Positions 32,523 through 40,331 of a DNA stretch of 64,000 bases are shown here, in pieces. The translations under genes were made by a program, and so were the position numbers. This stretch comes from Claveliimonas monacensis. Its GTDB lineage: Bacteria > Bacillota > Clostridia > Lachnospirales > Lachnospiraceae. The notes under the pieces were generated by a model. It ran no database searches. It was not told the DNA's origin and saw only the letters and a list, made by a program, of their open reading frames with translations. Numbering within the stretch: position 1 is the stretch's first letter; each line of letters starts with the position of its first letter. The stretch lies in the NCBI RefSeq assembly GCF_014982975.1, contig NZ_JADCKL010000001.1, positions 1-64,000 on the forward strand. The letters run 5' to 3'.

Positions 32523-33998
32523 ATGAGACAGACAGGCATACTGATGCCCGTGTCCTCCCTCCCCTCCCGGACGGGGATCGGGGAGCTGGGCCCGGCGGCA
32601 TACAGATGGATCGAGATGATGAAGGAAAGCGGGGCAGGGATCTGGCAGATCCTTCCCCTGAACCCTGTGGGCTACGGCAATTCGCCTTATCAGCCCTACT
32701 CATCCTACGCAGGAGACGAGCTGTATATCAGTCTGGATGTGCTTTTCCAGGAAGGGCTTCTGAAAGAGCAGCCGGAGGTGTTCCGGGAAAAGGCAGTCCG
32801 TGTGGACTACGATGCGGTGCGAGCTTTCAAGCTTCCCTATTTTAAGGAGGCCTGGCAGTCATTCCGGGAGCAGGGGCTGGACCAGAAGGAAGAGTTCCGG
32901 ACCTTTGCCCGGCAGGAGTGGGCCTTGGAGTACGGTGTGTTCCGCGCCCTTAAGATAAGCAACGGCGGCACATGCTGGAACGAGTGGAAAGAGGAGGACA
33001 AAAACTGGACGAAGACCCGCCGGGAGCTTACTGCACCGGAAAAGGAAGAGGCCGATTTCCAGGTGTTCCTTCAGTATATGTTCTTCTGCCAGTGGATGAA
33101 GGTGAAAAAAACGGCCAACGAAAACGGCATCCGCATCATGGGGGACGTGCCCTTCTACGTGGGCGTGGACTCTGTGGACGTGTGGGGAGGAAAGGACAAT
33201 TTCCTTCTGGACACGGACGGACGCCCCATCTTCATAGCAGGCGTTCCGCCGGACTATTTCAGTGAGACAGGGCAGAGATGGGGCAATCCTATCTATGACT
33301 GGGACTACATGAAGGAGCAGGGCTATCAGTTCTGGCTGGACCGGATCGGCTACAGCGGAAAGCTCTTTGACATTGTGCGCATCGACCATTTCCGTGCTTT
33401 TGACACCTACTGGAAGATCCCGGCCTCCTGCCCCACAGCCGTGGAGGGAGACTGGATCGAGGCGCCCGGGTACGAGGTGCTGGATCTGCTGACAGAGAAG
33501 CTGCCAGGCGTTGAGCTGGTGGCGGAAGATCTGGGAGATCTGCGTCCGGAGGTTCTGACGCTGAAAGAGCACTACCATTTAAAGGGCATGAAGATCCTTG
33601 TCTTCTCTATTGAGACAGGCGGAAAGTACGCCTGTGATATCTCAGAAGACACAGAAAATATGATCATATACACCGGCACCCATGACAACGACACGCTTAT
33701 GGAGTGGTACGGGAATTTAAGCCCCGCCGCCAGGCGGAAGGTGCGCCGCTTCCTTAAAAAGGAAGGGTGCAGGGCAGGGTCCGTGAAGGACAGGCTGATC
33801 GCCTACCTGCTGCACAGCCCGGCCCAGTACGCCATCATCCCCATGCAGGACATTCTGGGACTTGGCCGGGAGGGCCACATGAACACGCCGGGAACGGTGG
33901 GCTCCCCCAACTGGGAGTGGCATATGCCGGACTTTGACAGGGCCGGACGGGAACTTGCAGGATACAGAAAGCTGATCCAGGCCCGGAAAGAGGTATAA
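32523..33998 (+). CDS. malQ: 4-alpha-glucanotransferase
   Basis: Amylomaltase (GH77) that moves alpha-1,4-glucan chains between acceptors, lengthening short maltodextrins so that phosphorylase can use them. The 491-residue protein starts GILMPVSSLPSRTGIGELG, has WQILPLNPVGYGNSPYQPYS, and the catalytic residues D in RIDHFRAFD (about 288), E in VAEDLGDL (about 336) and D in GTHDNDT (about 387). It follows the phosphorylase gene by 22 bases, with GAGAGG ahead of the ATG. Confidence 0.97.
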   Translation: MRQTGILMPVSSLPSRTGIGELGPAAYRWIEMMKESGAGIWQILPLNPVGYGNSPYQPYSSYAGDELYISLDVLFQEGLLKEQPEVFREKAVRVDYDAVRAFKLPYFKEAWQSFREQGLDQKEEFRTFARQEWALEYGVFRALKISNGGTCWNEWKEEDKNWTKTRRELTAPEKEEADFQVFLQYMFFCQWMKVKKTANENGIRIMGDVPFYVGVDSVDVWGGKDNFLLDTDGRPIFIAGVPPDYFSETGQRWGNPIYDWDYMKEQGYQFWLDRIGYSGKLFDIVRIDHFRAFDTYWKIPASCPTAVEGDWIEAPGYEVLDLLTEKLPGVELVAEDLGDLRPEVLTLKEHYHLKGMKILVFSIETGGKYACDISEDTENMIIYTGTHDNDTLMEWYGNLSPAARRKVRRFLKKEGCRAGSVKDRLIAYLLHSPAQYAIIPMQDILGLGREGHMNTPGTVGSPNWEWHMPDFDRAGRELAGYRKLIQARKEV

Positions 33999-34001
33999 AA
34001 G

Positions 34002-35789
34002 ATGGAATTTACAGGCGTTTACCACAAAACTTCAGAGCAGATGAGCTATCCTTTAAATGAAGACGAGCTGGTGGTCAACTTAAAGACCGGCTACGACGTG
34101 AAACGGGTGTTCATCCACCACGGCGACCCCTTCGAGGCGGGTATCCTTGGCGGGAAAGAGAAGTGGACCGGGAAGAGGGAGGAGATCGTCTACAAAAAGA
34201 GGCTCCGCCATCAGATCTGGTGGACCACCACCCTGGTTCCGCCTTACAAGAGATGCAAATATTACTTTGAACTGCACACGGACAGAGAAGTCTGGTACTA
34301 CTGCGAGGACGGTTTCCTGACCCAGGAGCAGATGGATATGGAGGGAAGGATGATCCAGTGCTTTACCGTGCCCTGGATGAACCCGGCGGATGTAAACAGG
34401 ACCCCCGACTGGGTCAACGACACGGTCTGGTACCAGATCTTCCCGGACCGCTTCTGCAGGGGAGTTTCAGAAGCAGAAGGAGCTGAGCGGGACAGCGCTG
34501 CCTCAGGAGGAGAGATCGTTCCCTGGCGGAAGGGGCCTGTCACCAACGAGGAGCGCTTCGGGGGAAACCTGGAGGGGATCCGGCAGAAGCTTCCCTACCT
34601 GGCAGACTTAGGTGTCACCGGGATCTACCTCAACCCCATCATGGAGGCGGAGTCCAACCACAAGTATGACACCACGGACTACACGAGGATCGATCCTCAT
34701 TTCGGAGACGGGGAGACCTTTGCCAGACTGGTGAAGGAGGCCCACGCCCTGGGGATCCGGGTCATGGTGGACGCGGTGTTCAACCACTGCGGGCGTCACT
34801 TCGGCCCCTGGCAGGACGTGCTGAAAAACGGGAAGGACTCCCCGTATGCGGACTGGTTCATGATCCACCAGTGGCCCCTGCCGGACAAGCAGGAGGACAC
34901 AAGGGACGGCAGATTTTATTCCTTTGCCTTTGCGGACTGGATGCCAAAGCTCAACACGAACAATGACCAGGTCATCGACTATTTCTGCCAGGTGTGCCAG
35001 GGATGGATCCGGGACTTTGACATAGACGGCATCCGCTTCGATGTGGGAAATGAAGTGTCCCACCGTTTCTTAAAAAAGATGCGGGAGCATCTGAAAGGGT
35101 GCAGGGAGGATCTCTACCTCCTGGGAGAAATCTGGCATGACGCCAGCCAGTGGCTCATGGGGGACGAGTACGACTCAGTCATGAACTACCCTCTTATGAG
35201 CGGCATCCATGATTTTTTCCTGGACAAGAGCATGAAGAAAGAGGAGTTCGAGTACATGATCAACCGCTGCTACACCATGTACATGCAGCAGAACAACAAC
35301 GTCATGTTCAACCTTCTGGACTCCCACGACACGGAGCGGCTTATGAACCGGTTCCATGACCTGGATATCTTTTACCAGCAGCTTGCGGTCCTCTTTACTA
35401 TGCCGGGAAGCCCCTGCATCTATTACGGGACAGAGATCGCCATGGAGGGCGGCCACGACCCGGACTGCCGGCGGTGCATGCCCTGGGATGAGCTGGAGGA
35501 GAAGGACAACCAGGAGAAGATAGGCCTTGTCCGCTCCCTCATCCGGATGCGGAAGGACGAGGAGGCATGCAGGAGCCTCTACTTCCATTTCCCTTGTGAG
35601 TATGAAAACGACCGCTGCGTGGAGTACATCAAGCTGGACGGGCACCAGAATGAGATCGAGGTGCTTCTGAACTGCTCCAAGGAAGACATGAACGTGCGGG
35701 AAGAGGGGGAGATCCTCTTCTCCAGAAAATATGCGGACGGGGTCCTTGGGAAGAACGGCACCCTGATCCGCCGGAAGATCAGGCGGTAG
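34002..35789 (+). CDS. Neopullulanase/cyclomaltodextrinase-like GH13 enzyme
   Basis: A 595-residue intracellular alpha-amylase family enzyme. An N-terminal beta domain (about 1-125, YKRCKYYFELH) of the CBM34 type is followed by the barrel: NDTVWYQIFPDRFCRG opening, VMVDAVFNHCG, and the triad D in GIRFDVGNEVS (about 346), E in LLGEIWHD (about 377) and D in LLDSHDTERL (about 442). The N-domain and VWYQIFPDRF place it in GH13_20, which cuts alpha-1,4 (and some alpha-1,6) bonds in cyclodextrins, pullulan and short maltodextrins. It starts 3 bases after malQ. The exact substrate is not decidable from sequence. Confidence 0.9.
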   Translation: MEFTGVYHKTSEQMSYPLNEDELVVNLKTGYDVKRVFIHHGDPFEAGILGGKEKWTGKREEIVYKKRLRHQIWWTTTLVPPYKRCKYYFELHTDREVWYYCEDGFLTQEQMDMEGRMIQCFTVPWMNPADVNRTPDWVNDTVWYQIFPDRFCRGVSEAEGAERDSAASGGEIVPWRKGPVTNEERFGGNLEGIRQKLPYLADLGVTGIYLNPIMEAESNHKYDTTDYTRIDPHFGDGETFARLVKEAHALGIRVMVDAVFNHCGRHFGPWQDVLKNGKDSPYADWFMIHQWPLPDKQEDTRDGRFYSFAFADWMPKLNTNNDQVIDYFCQVCQGWIRDFDIDGIRFDVGNEVSHRFLKKMREHLKGCREDLYLLGEIWHDASQWLMGDEYDSVMNYPLMSGIHDFFLDKSMKKEEFEYMINRCYTMYMQQNNNVMFNLLDSHDTERLMNRFHDLDIFYQQLAVLFTMPGSPCIYYGTEIAMEGGHDPDCRRCMPWDELEEKDNQEKIGLVRSLIRMRKDEEACRSLYFHFPCEYENDRCVEYIKLDGHQNEIEVLLNCSKEDMNVREEGEILFSRKYADGVLGKNGTLIRRKIRR

Positions 35790-35823
35790 ATCTGTGTACA
35801 GAGTGGAAAGGAGATGAATATTC

Positions 35824-37482
35824 ATGAGTGAAAGGACGACAGAAAGAAAATGGTGGCAGCAGGCAGTGGTTTATCAGATCTATCCCCGCAGCTTCCAGGA
35901 CAGCAACGGAGACGGCATCGGGGACATCCCGGGTATCATCAGCCGCCTGGACTATCTGCGGGAGCTGGGGATCGACGCCATCTGGCTCTCGCCTGTGTAC
36001 AGGTCTCCCCAGGACGACAACGGCTACGATATATCTGATTACCAGGACATTGATCCCATGTTCGGAAGCCTTGCCGACATGGAGGAGCTTATAGCCGAGG
36101 CAAAAAAGAGAGGAATCCGTATCATCATGGATCTGGTGCTGAATCACACCTCCGACGAGCACCGCTGGTTTCAGGAGGCGAAGAAGAGTAAAGACAACCC
36201 GTACCACGACTACTATGTGTGGAGGGACGGCGTGGAAGGGGAGCTTCCCAACGATATGGAGGCAGCCTTCGGAGGCCCTGCCTGGGAGTGGGTTCCAGAA
36301 CTTAAGCAGTATTATTTCCACCAGTTTTCCGTGAAACAGCCGGATCTGAACTGGGAGAACGAGAAAGTCCGCCGGGAGATCTACGACATGATCCTGTGGT
36401 GGATGGACAAGGGCGTGGGCGGGTTCCGCCTGGATGTCATTGACCAGATCGCCAAGGAGCCGGACCAGCGGATCACGGCCAATGGTCCCCGGCTTCACGA
36501 GTTTATACAGGAGATGAGCCGGGAGACTTTCCAGAAAGGGGATCTCATCACCGTGGGAGAAGCCTGGGGAGCAGACCCGGAGCGGGCAAAGCTCTACAGC
36601 AACCCGGATGGCAGCGAATTTTCCATGGTCTTCCAGTTTGAGCACATCGGTCTGGATCAGCAGGAGGGAAAGAGCAAGTGGGATCTGGCGCCTCTTCGTC
36701 TGGTGGATCTGAAGAAGGCCCTGGCAAAATGGCAGGAGGAACTGCATGGCTGCGGCTGGAACAGCCTGTTCTGGAACAACCACGACCTTCCAAGGATCGT
36801 CTCCAGGTGGGGGAACGACAAGGAGTACCGGGTGCAGTCGGCAAAGATGCTGGCCATGATCCTTCACGGCATGCAGGGGACGCCCTACATCTACCAGGGA
36901 GAAGAGCTGGGCATGACCAATGTGCGCTTCCCGGACATCAGCCATTACAGGGACATTGAGACGCTGCACCTCTATGAGGAGAGGGTGGAAGCAGGCTACG
37001 ACGAGGCGGATGTGATGACATCCATCTACGCCAAGAGCCGGGACAACGCCCGCACCCCCATGCAGTGGGACGGCAGCGCCAATGCGGGATTTACAGCAGG
37101 CGAGCCCTGGATCGAGGTAAACGAAAATTACAGGCAGATTAACGCAGAGACGGAGATGGCGGATCCGGATTCCGTGTTCCGTTTCTATCAGAAGCTGATC
37201 GCCCTGCGCAAGGAATATCCGGTGATCGTGGACGGGAAATTCACACTTCTCTTCCCGGAGGATGAGCAGATCTTCGCCTACACAAGAAGCAGCAAAGATT
37301 CCCAGCTCCTTGTCCTTGCCAATTTCTCGGGGAAAGAAGCCAGTTGCTCCTTACCGGAAATGTGGGCTGAAGGGCAGGTACTGGCCTGTAATTATGAGAA
37401 AGAGAACAGCGCCGGCGAAGGAGAATGGAAGAGAGGGCATCTTCGCCCATATGAGGCCGTGATGGTGCTCTGTCAAAAATAA
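35824..37482 (+). CDS. Oligo-1,6-glucosidase/alpha-glucosidase (GH13_31)
   Basis: A 552-residue cytoplasmic enzyme that releases glucose from the non-reducing ends of short alpha-glucans. It has the GH13_31 signature WWQQAVVYQIYPRSF, the calcium loop SNGDGIGDIPGI, DDNGYDISDYQDIDP, DLVLNHTSDEH, and the triad D in GFRLDVID (about 202), E in TVGEAWG (about 245) and D in NNHDLPR (about 320). The residues after the nucleophile (VID rather than the MDVIN of classical isomaltases) leave alpha-1,4 versus alpha-1,6 preference open. ATG 35824 follows AAAGGAGATG. Last gene of the operon; no clear terminator follows before the promoter at 37501. Confidence 0.93.
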   Translation: MSERTTERKWWQQAVVYQIYPRSFQDSNGDGIGDIPGIISRLDYLRELGIDAIWLSPVYRSPQDDNGYDISDYQDIDPMFGSLADMEELIAEAKKRGIRIIMDLVLNHTSDEHRWFQEAKKSKDNPYHDYYVWRDGVEGELPNDMEAAFGGPAWEWVPELKQYYFHQFSVKQPDLNWENEKVRREIYDMILWWMDKGVGGFRLDVIDQIAKEPDQRITANGPRLHEFIQEMSRETFQKGDLITVGEAWGADPERAKLYSNPDGSEFSMVFQFEHIGLDQQEGKSKWDLAPLRLVDLKKALAKWQEELHGCGWNSLFWNNHDLPRIVSRWGNDKEYRVQSAKMLAMILHGMQGTPYIYQGEELGMTNVRFPDISHYRDIETLHLYEERVEAGYDEADVMTSIYAKSRDNARTPMQWDGSANAGFTAGEPWIEVNENYRQINAETEMADPDSVFRFYQKLIALRKEYPVIVDGKFTLLFPEDEQIFAYTRSSKDSQLLVLANFSGKEASCSLPEMWAEGQVLACNYEKENSAGEGEWKRGHLRPYEAVMVLCQK

Positions 37483-37500
37483 GAAGCGACATAAAAAAGC

Positions 37501-37529
37501 TTGCGTTTCACATAAATCTGTTCTATAAT
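37501..37529 (+). promoter_or_regulatory. Strong promoter of the leader RNA-toxN unit
   Basis: TTGCGT and a perfect TATAAT are 17 bases apart. Transcription would start near 37536, leaving about 180 bases of leader before the toxin-like gene. Confidence 0.8.
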
Positions 37530-37535
37530 ATCTGT

Positions 37536-37717
37536 AATCGAGAGGGTGTATCTCAGCCCCAAGTGAGAAAGTTAGAGACATCCGCCTTTTCTGGCGGACC
37601 AGACACAGGGAGGCAGCCAGTCTGCCTCCGGTGTTATCTGATTATCCATGAAGATCTTCAAAATTTCCAAAGTGATGAGTTTTACAGTCTGAAAGAGCGC
37701 TCTGGTAAGGAGGCAGA
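37536..37717 (+). ncRNA. Structured leader RNA, candidate type III antitoxin
   Basis: Type III systems place a small antitoxin RNA just before the toxin gene, under one promoter. This leader can form TCCGCC/GGCGGA (37581-37598) and GGAGGCA/TGCCTCC (37609-37629). AGAC (37601) can also pair with GTCT (37620) in the loop of the second hairpin, giving an H-type pseudoknot like those of known antitoxin RNAs. A short TGAAGATCTTCA palindrome lies at 37649. I see no clear tandem repeats of 30-45 bases and no T-run terminator, both normal in toxI/cptI. So the role is inferred from position and fold only. Confidence 0.45.
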
Positions 37718-38260
37718 ATGAGCCATATCAAATTTTACCACATTACAGAAGCGTATGTGGAATATCTGCGTCCCTGCGCGCCCCATCTGTTTTACAACAG
37801 GCAGGAGGAGGGAAGGCGCAGGAGAAAGTATATAGGGATTGTGCTGCATATCCATCATATGGATTATTTTGCACCCCTCTCTTCCTTTAAGGAGAAACAT
37901 GCCGCCATGAGAGAAAGCCTGGATTTTGTCAAGGTGAAGAACTATGCGGTCATCAATCTGAACAATATGTTTCCTGTACCGGAAGGACAGTACGAGTATG
38001 TGGACATTGCCCGGGAGGAGGATGACAAATACAGGGATCTGCTGCGGGCAGAATACAGATATATCAAGAAAATGGAGGATAAGATCCGCCGCAGCGCTTC
38101 CATCCTGTATAGAAAGAAAGTGGAGGGAAAGAAGTGCGCGGCGGCAGAAAGATGTATCGATTTCCGGAGAATGGAAGAGATGTGCAGACTGTATACGTCC
38201 GGTATCAGTCCGGAAGGGCAGCAGTCTTCCGGTACACAGCAAAAGAAACGACGGCTGTGA
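37718..38260 (+). CDS. ToxN/AbiQ-family type III toxin, endoribonuclease-like
   Basis: A 180-residue basic protein matching the ToxN/AbiQ/CptN fold: KFYHITEAYVEYLR at the start, RRKYIGIVLHIHHMDYFAPLSS (the conserved YxGIVL and YFAPLSSPK-type motifs, with S-F-K in place of S-P-K), KHAAMRESLDF and YAVINLNNMFPVPE. ToxN enzymes cleave mRNA and are held inactive by an RNA antitoxin, often aborting phage infection. The start has a perfect AAGGAGG 5 bases away. The last ~20 residues (GQQSSGTQQKKRRL) are low-complexity, and the gene end overlaps the convergent MATE gene by 56 bases, so the tail may have been gained by read-through. Catalysis is not proven from sequence. Confidence 0.82.
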   Translation: MSHIKFYHITEAYVEYLRPCAPHLFYNRQEEGRRRRKYIGIVLHIHHMDYFAPLSSFKEKHAAMRESLDFVKVKNYAVINLNNMFPVPEGQYEYVDIAREEDDKYRDLLRAEYRYIKKMEDKIRRSASILYRKKVEGKKCAAAERCIDFRRMEEMCRLYTSGISPEGQQSSGTQQKKRRL

Positions 38261-39539
38261 TCAGTTCTGTTGCCCAGAAGGCGTGCCATACGCCGGAAGG
38301 TCCCATCAGCCGGCTCAGAATGAAAGCAGCCGGAAGGATGACCACAATGTAGCGGCACAGGGAGATGATGAGGGATGGGAACCCCTTGCCTATGCCTTCT
38401 AAAGCTCCCGAGGATGTAACAGATACAGATGAGACGATGAAGCCGGCGCTGATGATGCGCAGCGCCGCAGCTCCTGCCTGTACGGTGTTCGAATTATCCG
38501 TGAAAAGTCCGATCAGCAGGTGGGGGACTGTCAGGCAGATTAAAGTGCCTGCCACCATGATAACTGCGCACATGGTCAGGGTGACCCGGTAGATTTTCTG
38601 AACTCTTGTCCGCTCTCCGGCGCCGTAGTTGTAGCCGATGACGGGACGCATTCCCTGGACAATGCCGCTGGCCGGCAGATAGAGGAAGGTCTGCAGCTTG
38701 TAGTAGACTCCCAGGATGACGATGTAACTCTGAGACCAGGCTGCCAGGATGGTGTTGAGCGCAGATATCATAACAGACGGGAGGGCCAGGTTCAGGGCGG
38801 CGGGGATGCCCACAGAGTAGAGTTTTGCATCCATCTGCCTGTCAGCGGACAGATGGCGGCGGCTGATCCTTACCGGGATGGGGACTTTTCTGTAGACAGT
38901 CAGGTAGACAGCCAGTGTCAGCACCTGCCCCGCGCCGGTGGCGATGGCGGCCCCTTCTATGCCAAGCTCCGGGAAGGGCCCTAGGCCAAAGATCAGAACA
39001 GGGTCCAGGAGGATGTTTGCGACACACCCGGAGAGCATGCTCAGCATGGTCAGTTTCATCCGTCCTACAGCCTGAAATATTTTCTCGAAGGCAAGCCCGA
39101 CAGAGATGACCACGGAAAAGGAGAAGGCGATCACGCTGTAGCGTACACCCAGGTTGATGACTGTCTGGTCAGCTGTGAACATGCCAAGAAACCAGCGGAT
39201 GGCTGCAACGCAGACCAGGGAAAGGATCAGGCCGTGGATGGCGGCAAGGAGGAGGCCGCGGGTGGCGGCAGCGCTGGCCCGGTCCTTATTATCAGCTCCC
39301 AACTGAAAGGCGATCTGCGCGTTGATGCCCACGCCAAAGCCGATGGCCACCGCGTTGATCAGGTTCTGCAGGGGATAGACCAGTGACAGGGCGGTCATGG
39401 CGTCCTCACTGATCTGTGCCACGAAAAAGCTGTCTACAATGTTGTAGAGAGAGTTGACCAGCATAGAGATGACCATAGGGAGCGCCATGGATGCAATGAG
39501 GGGGAGAACAGGTTTCTCTTTCATAAATGTATCATTCAT
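38205..39539 (-). CDS. MATE-family multidrug efflux transporter
   Basis: A 444-residue cation-coupled exporter with 12 predicted membrane spans. The N-half starts PLIASMALPMVISMLVNSLYNIVDSFFVAQIS, and the family motifs ALSLVYPLQNLINAVAIGFGVGINAQIA and QGMRPVIGYNYGAG are present; the two halves show the expected internal symmetry. Substrates are probably drugs or cationic metabolites. The start at 39539 has AAAGGAAA about 11 bases ahead; a long in-frame extension upstream runs through the attenuator hairpin and lacks a ribosome site. The 3' end overlaps toxN. Confidence 0.94.
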   Translation of the reverse strand: MNDTFMKEKPVLPLIASMALPMVISMLVNSLYNIVDSFFVAQISEDAMTALSLVYPLQNLINAVAIGFGVGINAQIAFQLGADNKDRASAAATRGLLLAAIHGLILSLVCVAAIRWFLGMFTADQTVINLGVRYSVIAFSFSVVISVGLAFEKIFQAVGRMKLTMLSMLSGCVANILLDPVLIFGLGPFPELGIEGAAIATGAGQVLTLAVYLTVYRKVPIPVRISRRHLSADRQMDAKLYSVGIPAALNLALPSVMISALNTILAAWSQSYIVILGVYYKLQTFLYLPASGIVQGMRPVIGYNYGAGERTRVQKIYRVTLTMCAVIMVAGTLICLTVPHLLIGLFTDNSNTVQAGAAALRIISAGFIVSSVSVTSSGALEGIGKGFPSLIISLCRYIVVILPAAFILSRLMGPSGVWHAFWATELITAVVSFAVYRKTAALPD

Positions 39540-39590
39540 ATGTTTGTTTCCTTTCTGATCTGAAAAGTTAGTTTTTTGAAAAGGGCGGCA

Positions 39591-39629
39591 GCAAAAAAGC
39601 CACACATCTGCCGGGGGCAGGTGTGTGGC
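39591..39629 (-). terminator. Attenuator hairpin in the MATE leader
   Basis: On the minus strand a 14-base-pair stem (GCCACACACCTGCC / GGCAGATGTGTGGC, with one G-T-type mismatch) is followed directly by six T. It lies downstream of the MATE promoter but 50 bases before the MATE start codon, so transcription would normally stop here. An upstream stretch (GTGG...CAGCCAC, about 39632-39655) could pair in competition, giving a switchable leader. The signal (drug, ribosome stalling, ligand) is unknown. Confidence 0.8.
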
Positions 39630-39692
39630 GAAAAGTGGCTGTGCCAGAAAAATCCACATCAAAATTTTAGGAATATGATTTTTAACTCTATA

Positions 39693-39721
39693 AATGTAGC
39701 ACAGGAGAGAGGCTGTGTCAA
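39693..39721 (-). promoter_or_regulatory. Promoter of the MATE gene
   Basis: On the minus strand a perfect TTGACA is 17 bases from TACATT. The leader of about 145 bases contains the attenuator. Confidence 0.8.
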
Positions 39722-39806
39722 TTCTTTAGAAAATCTTTCGTTTCTTAACACATGCTCCTTAAGAAATTGTGGGTATGCTAAGTACATACAAAGGAGGATG
39801 TGTTCC

Positions 39807-40316
39807 ATGGATATCCAGACGCTTACAAACTATTTTCTTGAATATGGCGCATTTTTCATATTTGTGATCGTTCTTCTGGAGTACCTGAACCTGCCGGGAT
39901 TTCCTGCTGGTGTGATCATGCCCCTGGCGGGGATCTGGGCTTCCCAGGGACAGATCAGCTTCCCCATGGTCATGGTCCTGTCTGTGGCGGCAGGACTGAC
40001 CGGAAGCTGGGCTCTCTACCTTCTGGGCCGGACAGGCGGCAGCAGGCTTTTGGACTGGTATTTTAAGAAATTTCCCAAACATAAGCCTGTCATAGAGGAG
40101 AAGATCCGGTTCCTTCGGGAGAAGGGCTGCGTCGGTGTCTTTGTCAGCAAGCTGCTGCCGATGGTGAGGACGCTGATCTCCATCCCGGCAGGCATGGTGA
40201 AAATGAATTTTGTGAAATATACGGTGAGCTCGGCTCTTGGGATCTTTCTGTGGAACTTTCTCTTTGTGGGGGCAGGATACTTCTTTGGGGAGGCTGCTAT
40301 CCGTATATTCAGCTAG
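39807..40316 (+). CDS. DedA-family membrane protein
   Basis: A 169-residue member of the DedA/VTT (SNARE-associated) family, small for the group (often about 200). Membrane segments lie near 14-35, 45-70, 105-125 and 135-165. Family motifs are visible: LEYLNLPGFPAGVIMPLAG with the EhnxPxP-like turn, GSWALYLLGRTGG, and the FVSKLLPMVRTLISIPAGMVKM stretch with conserved arginine and G-x-P-A-G. Some DedA proteins flip undecaprenyl phosphate or phospholipids, which fits the lipid-modifying neighbours. AAGGAGG lies 9 bases before the ATG. It leads an overlapping run of genes on the same strand. Confidence 0.92.
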   Translation: MDIQTLTNYFLEYGAFFIFVIVLLEYLNLPGFPAGVIMPLAGIWASQGQISFPMVMVLSVAAGLTGSWALYLLGRTGGSRLLDWYFKKFPKHKPVIEEKIRFLREKGCVGVFVSKLLPMVRTLISIPAGMVKMNFVKYTVSSALGIFLWNFLFVGAGYFFGEAAIRIFS

Positions 40317-40331
40317 AGGAGGCAATGAGAC

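Noticed and set aside
37536-37717. Canonical tandem toxI repeats
   Set aside because: I compared the leader with itself and found only hairpins, no unit of 30-45 bases repeated in tandem.
39540-39662. Extended N-terminus of the MATE protein
   Set aside because: The frame is open through the attenuator but has no ribosome site, and the family begins at the chosen start.
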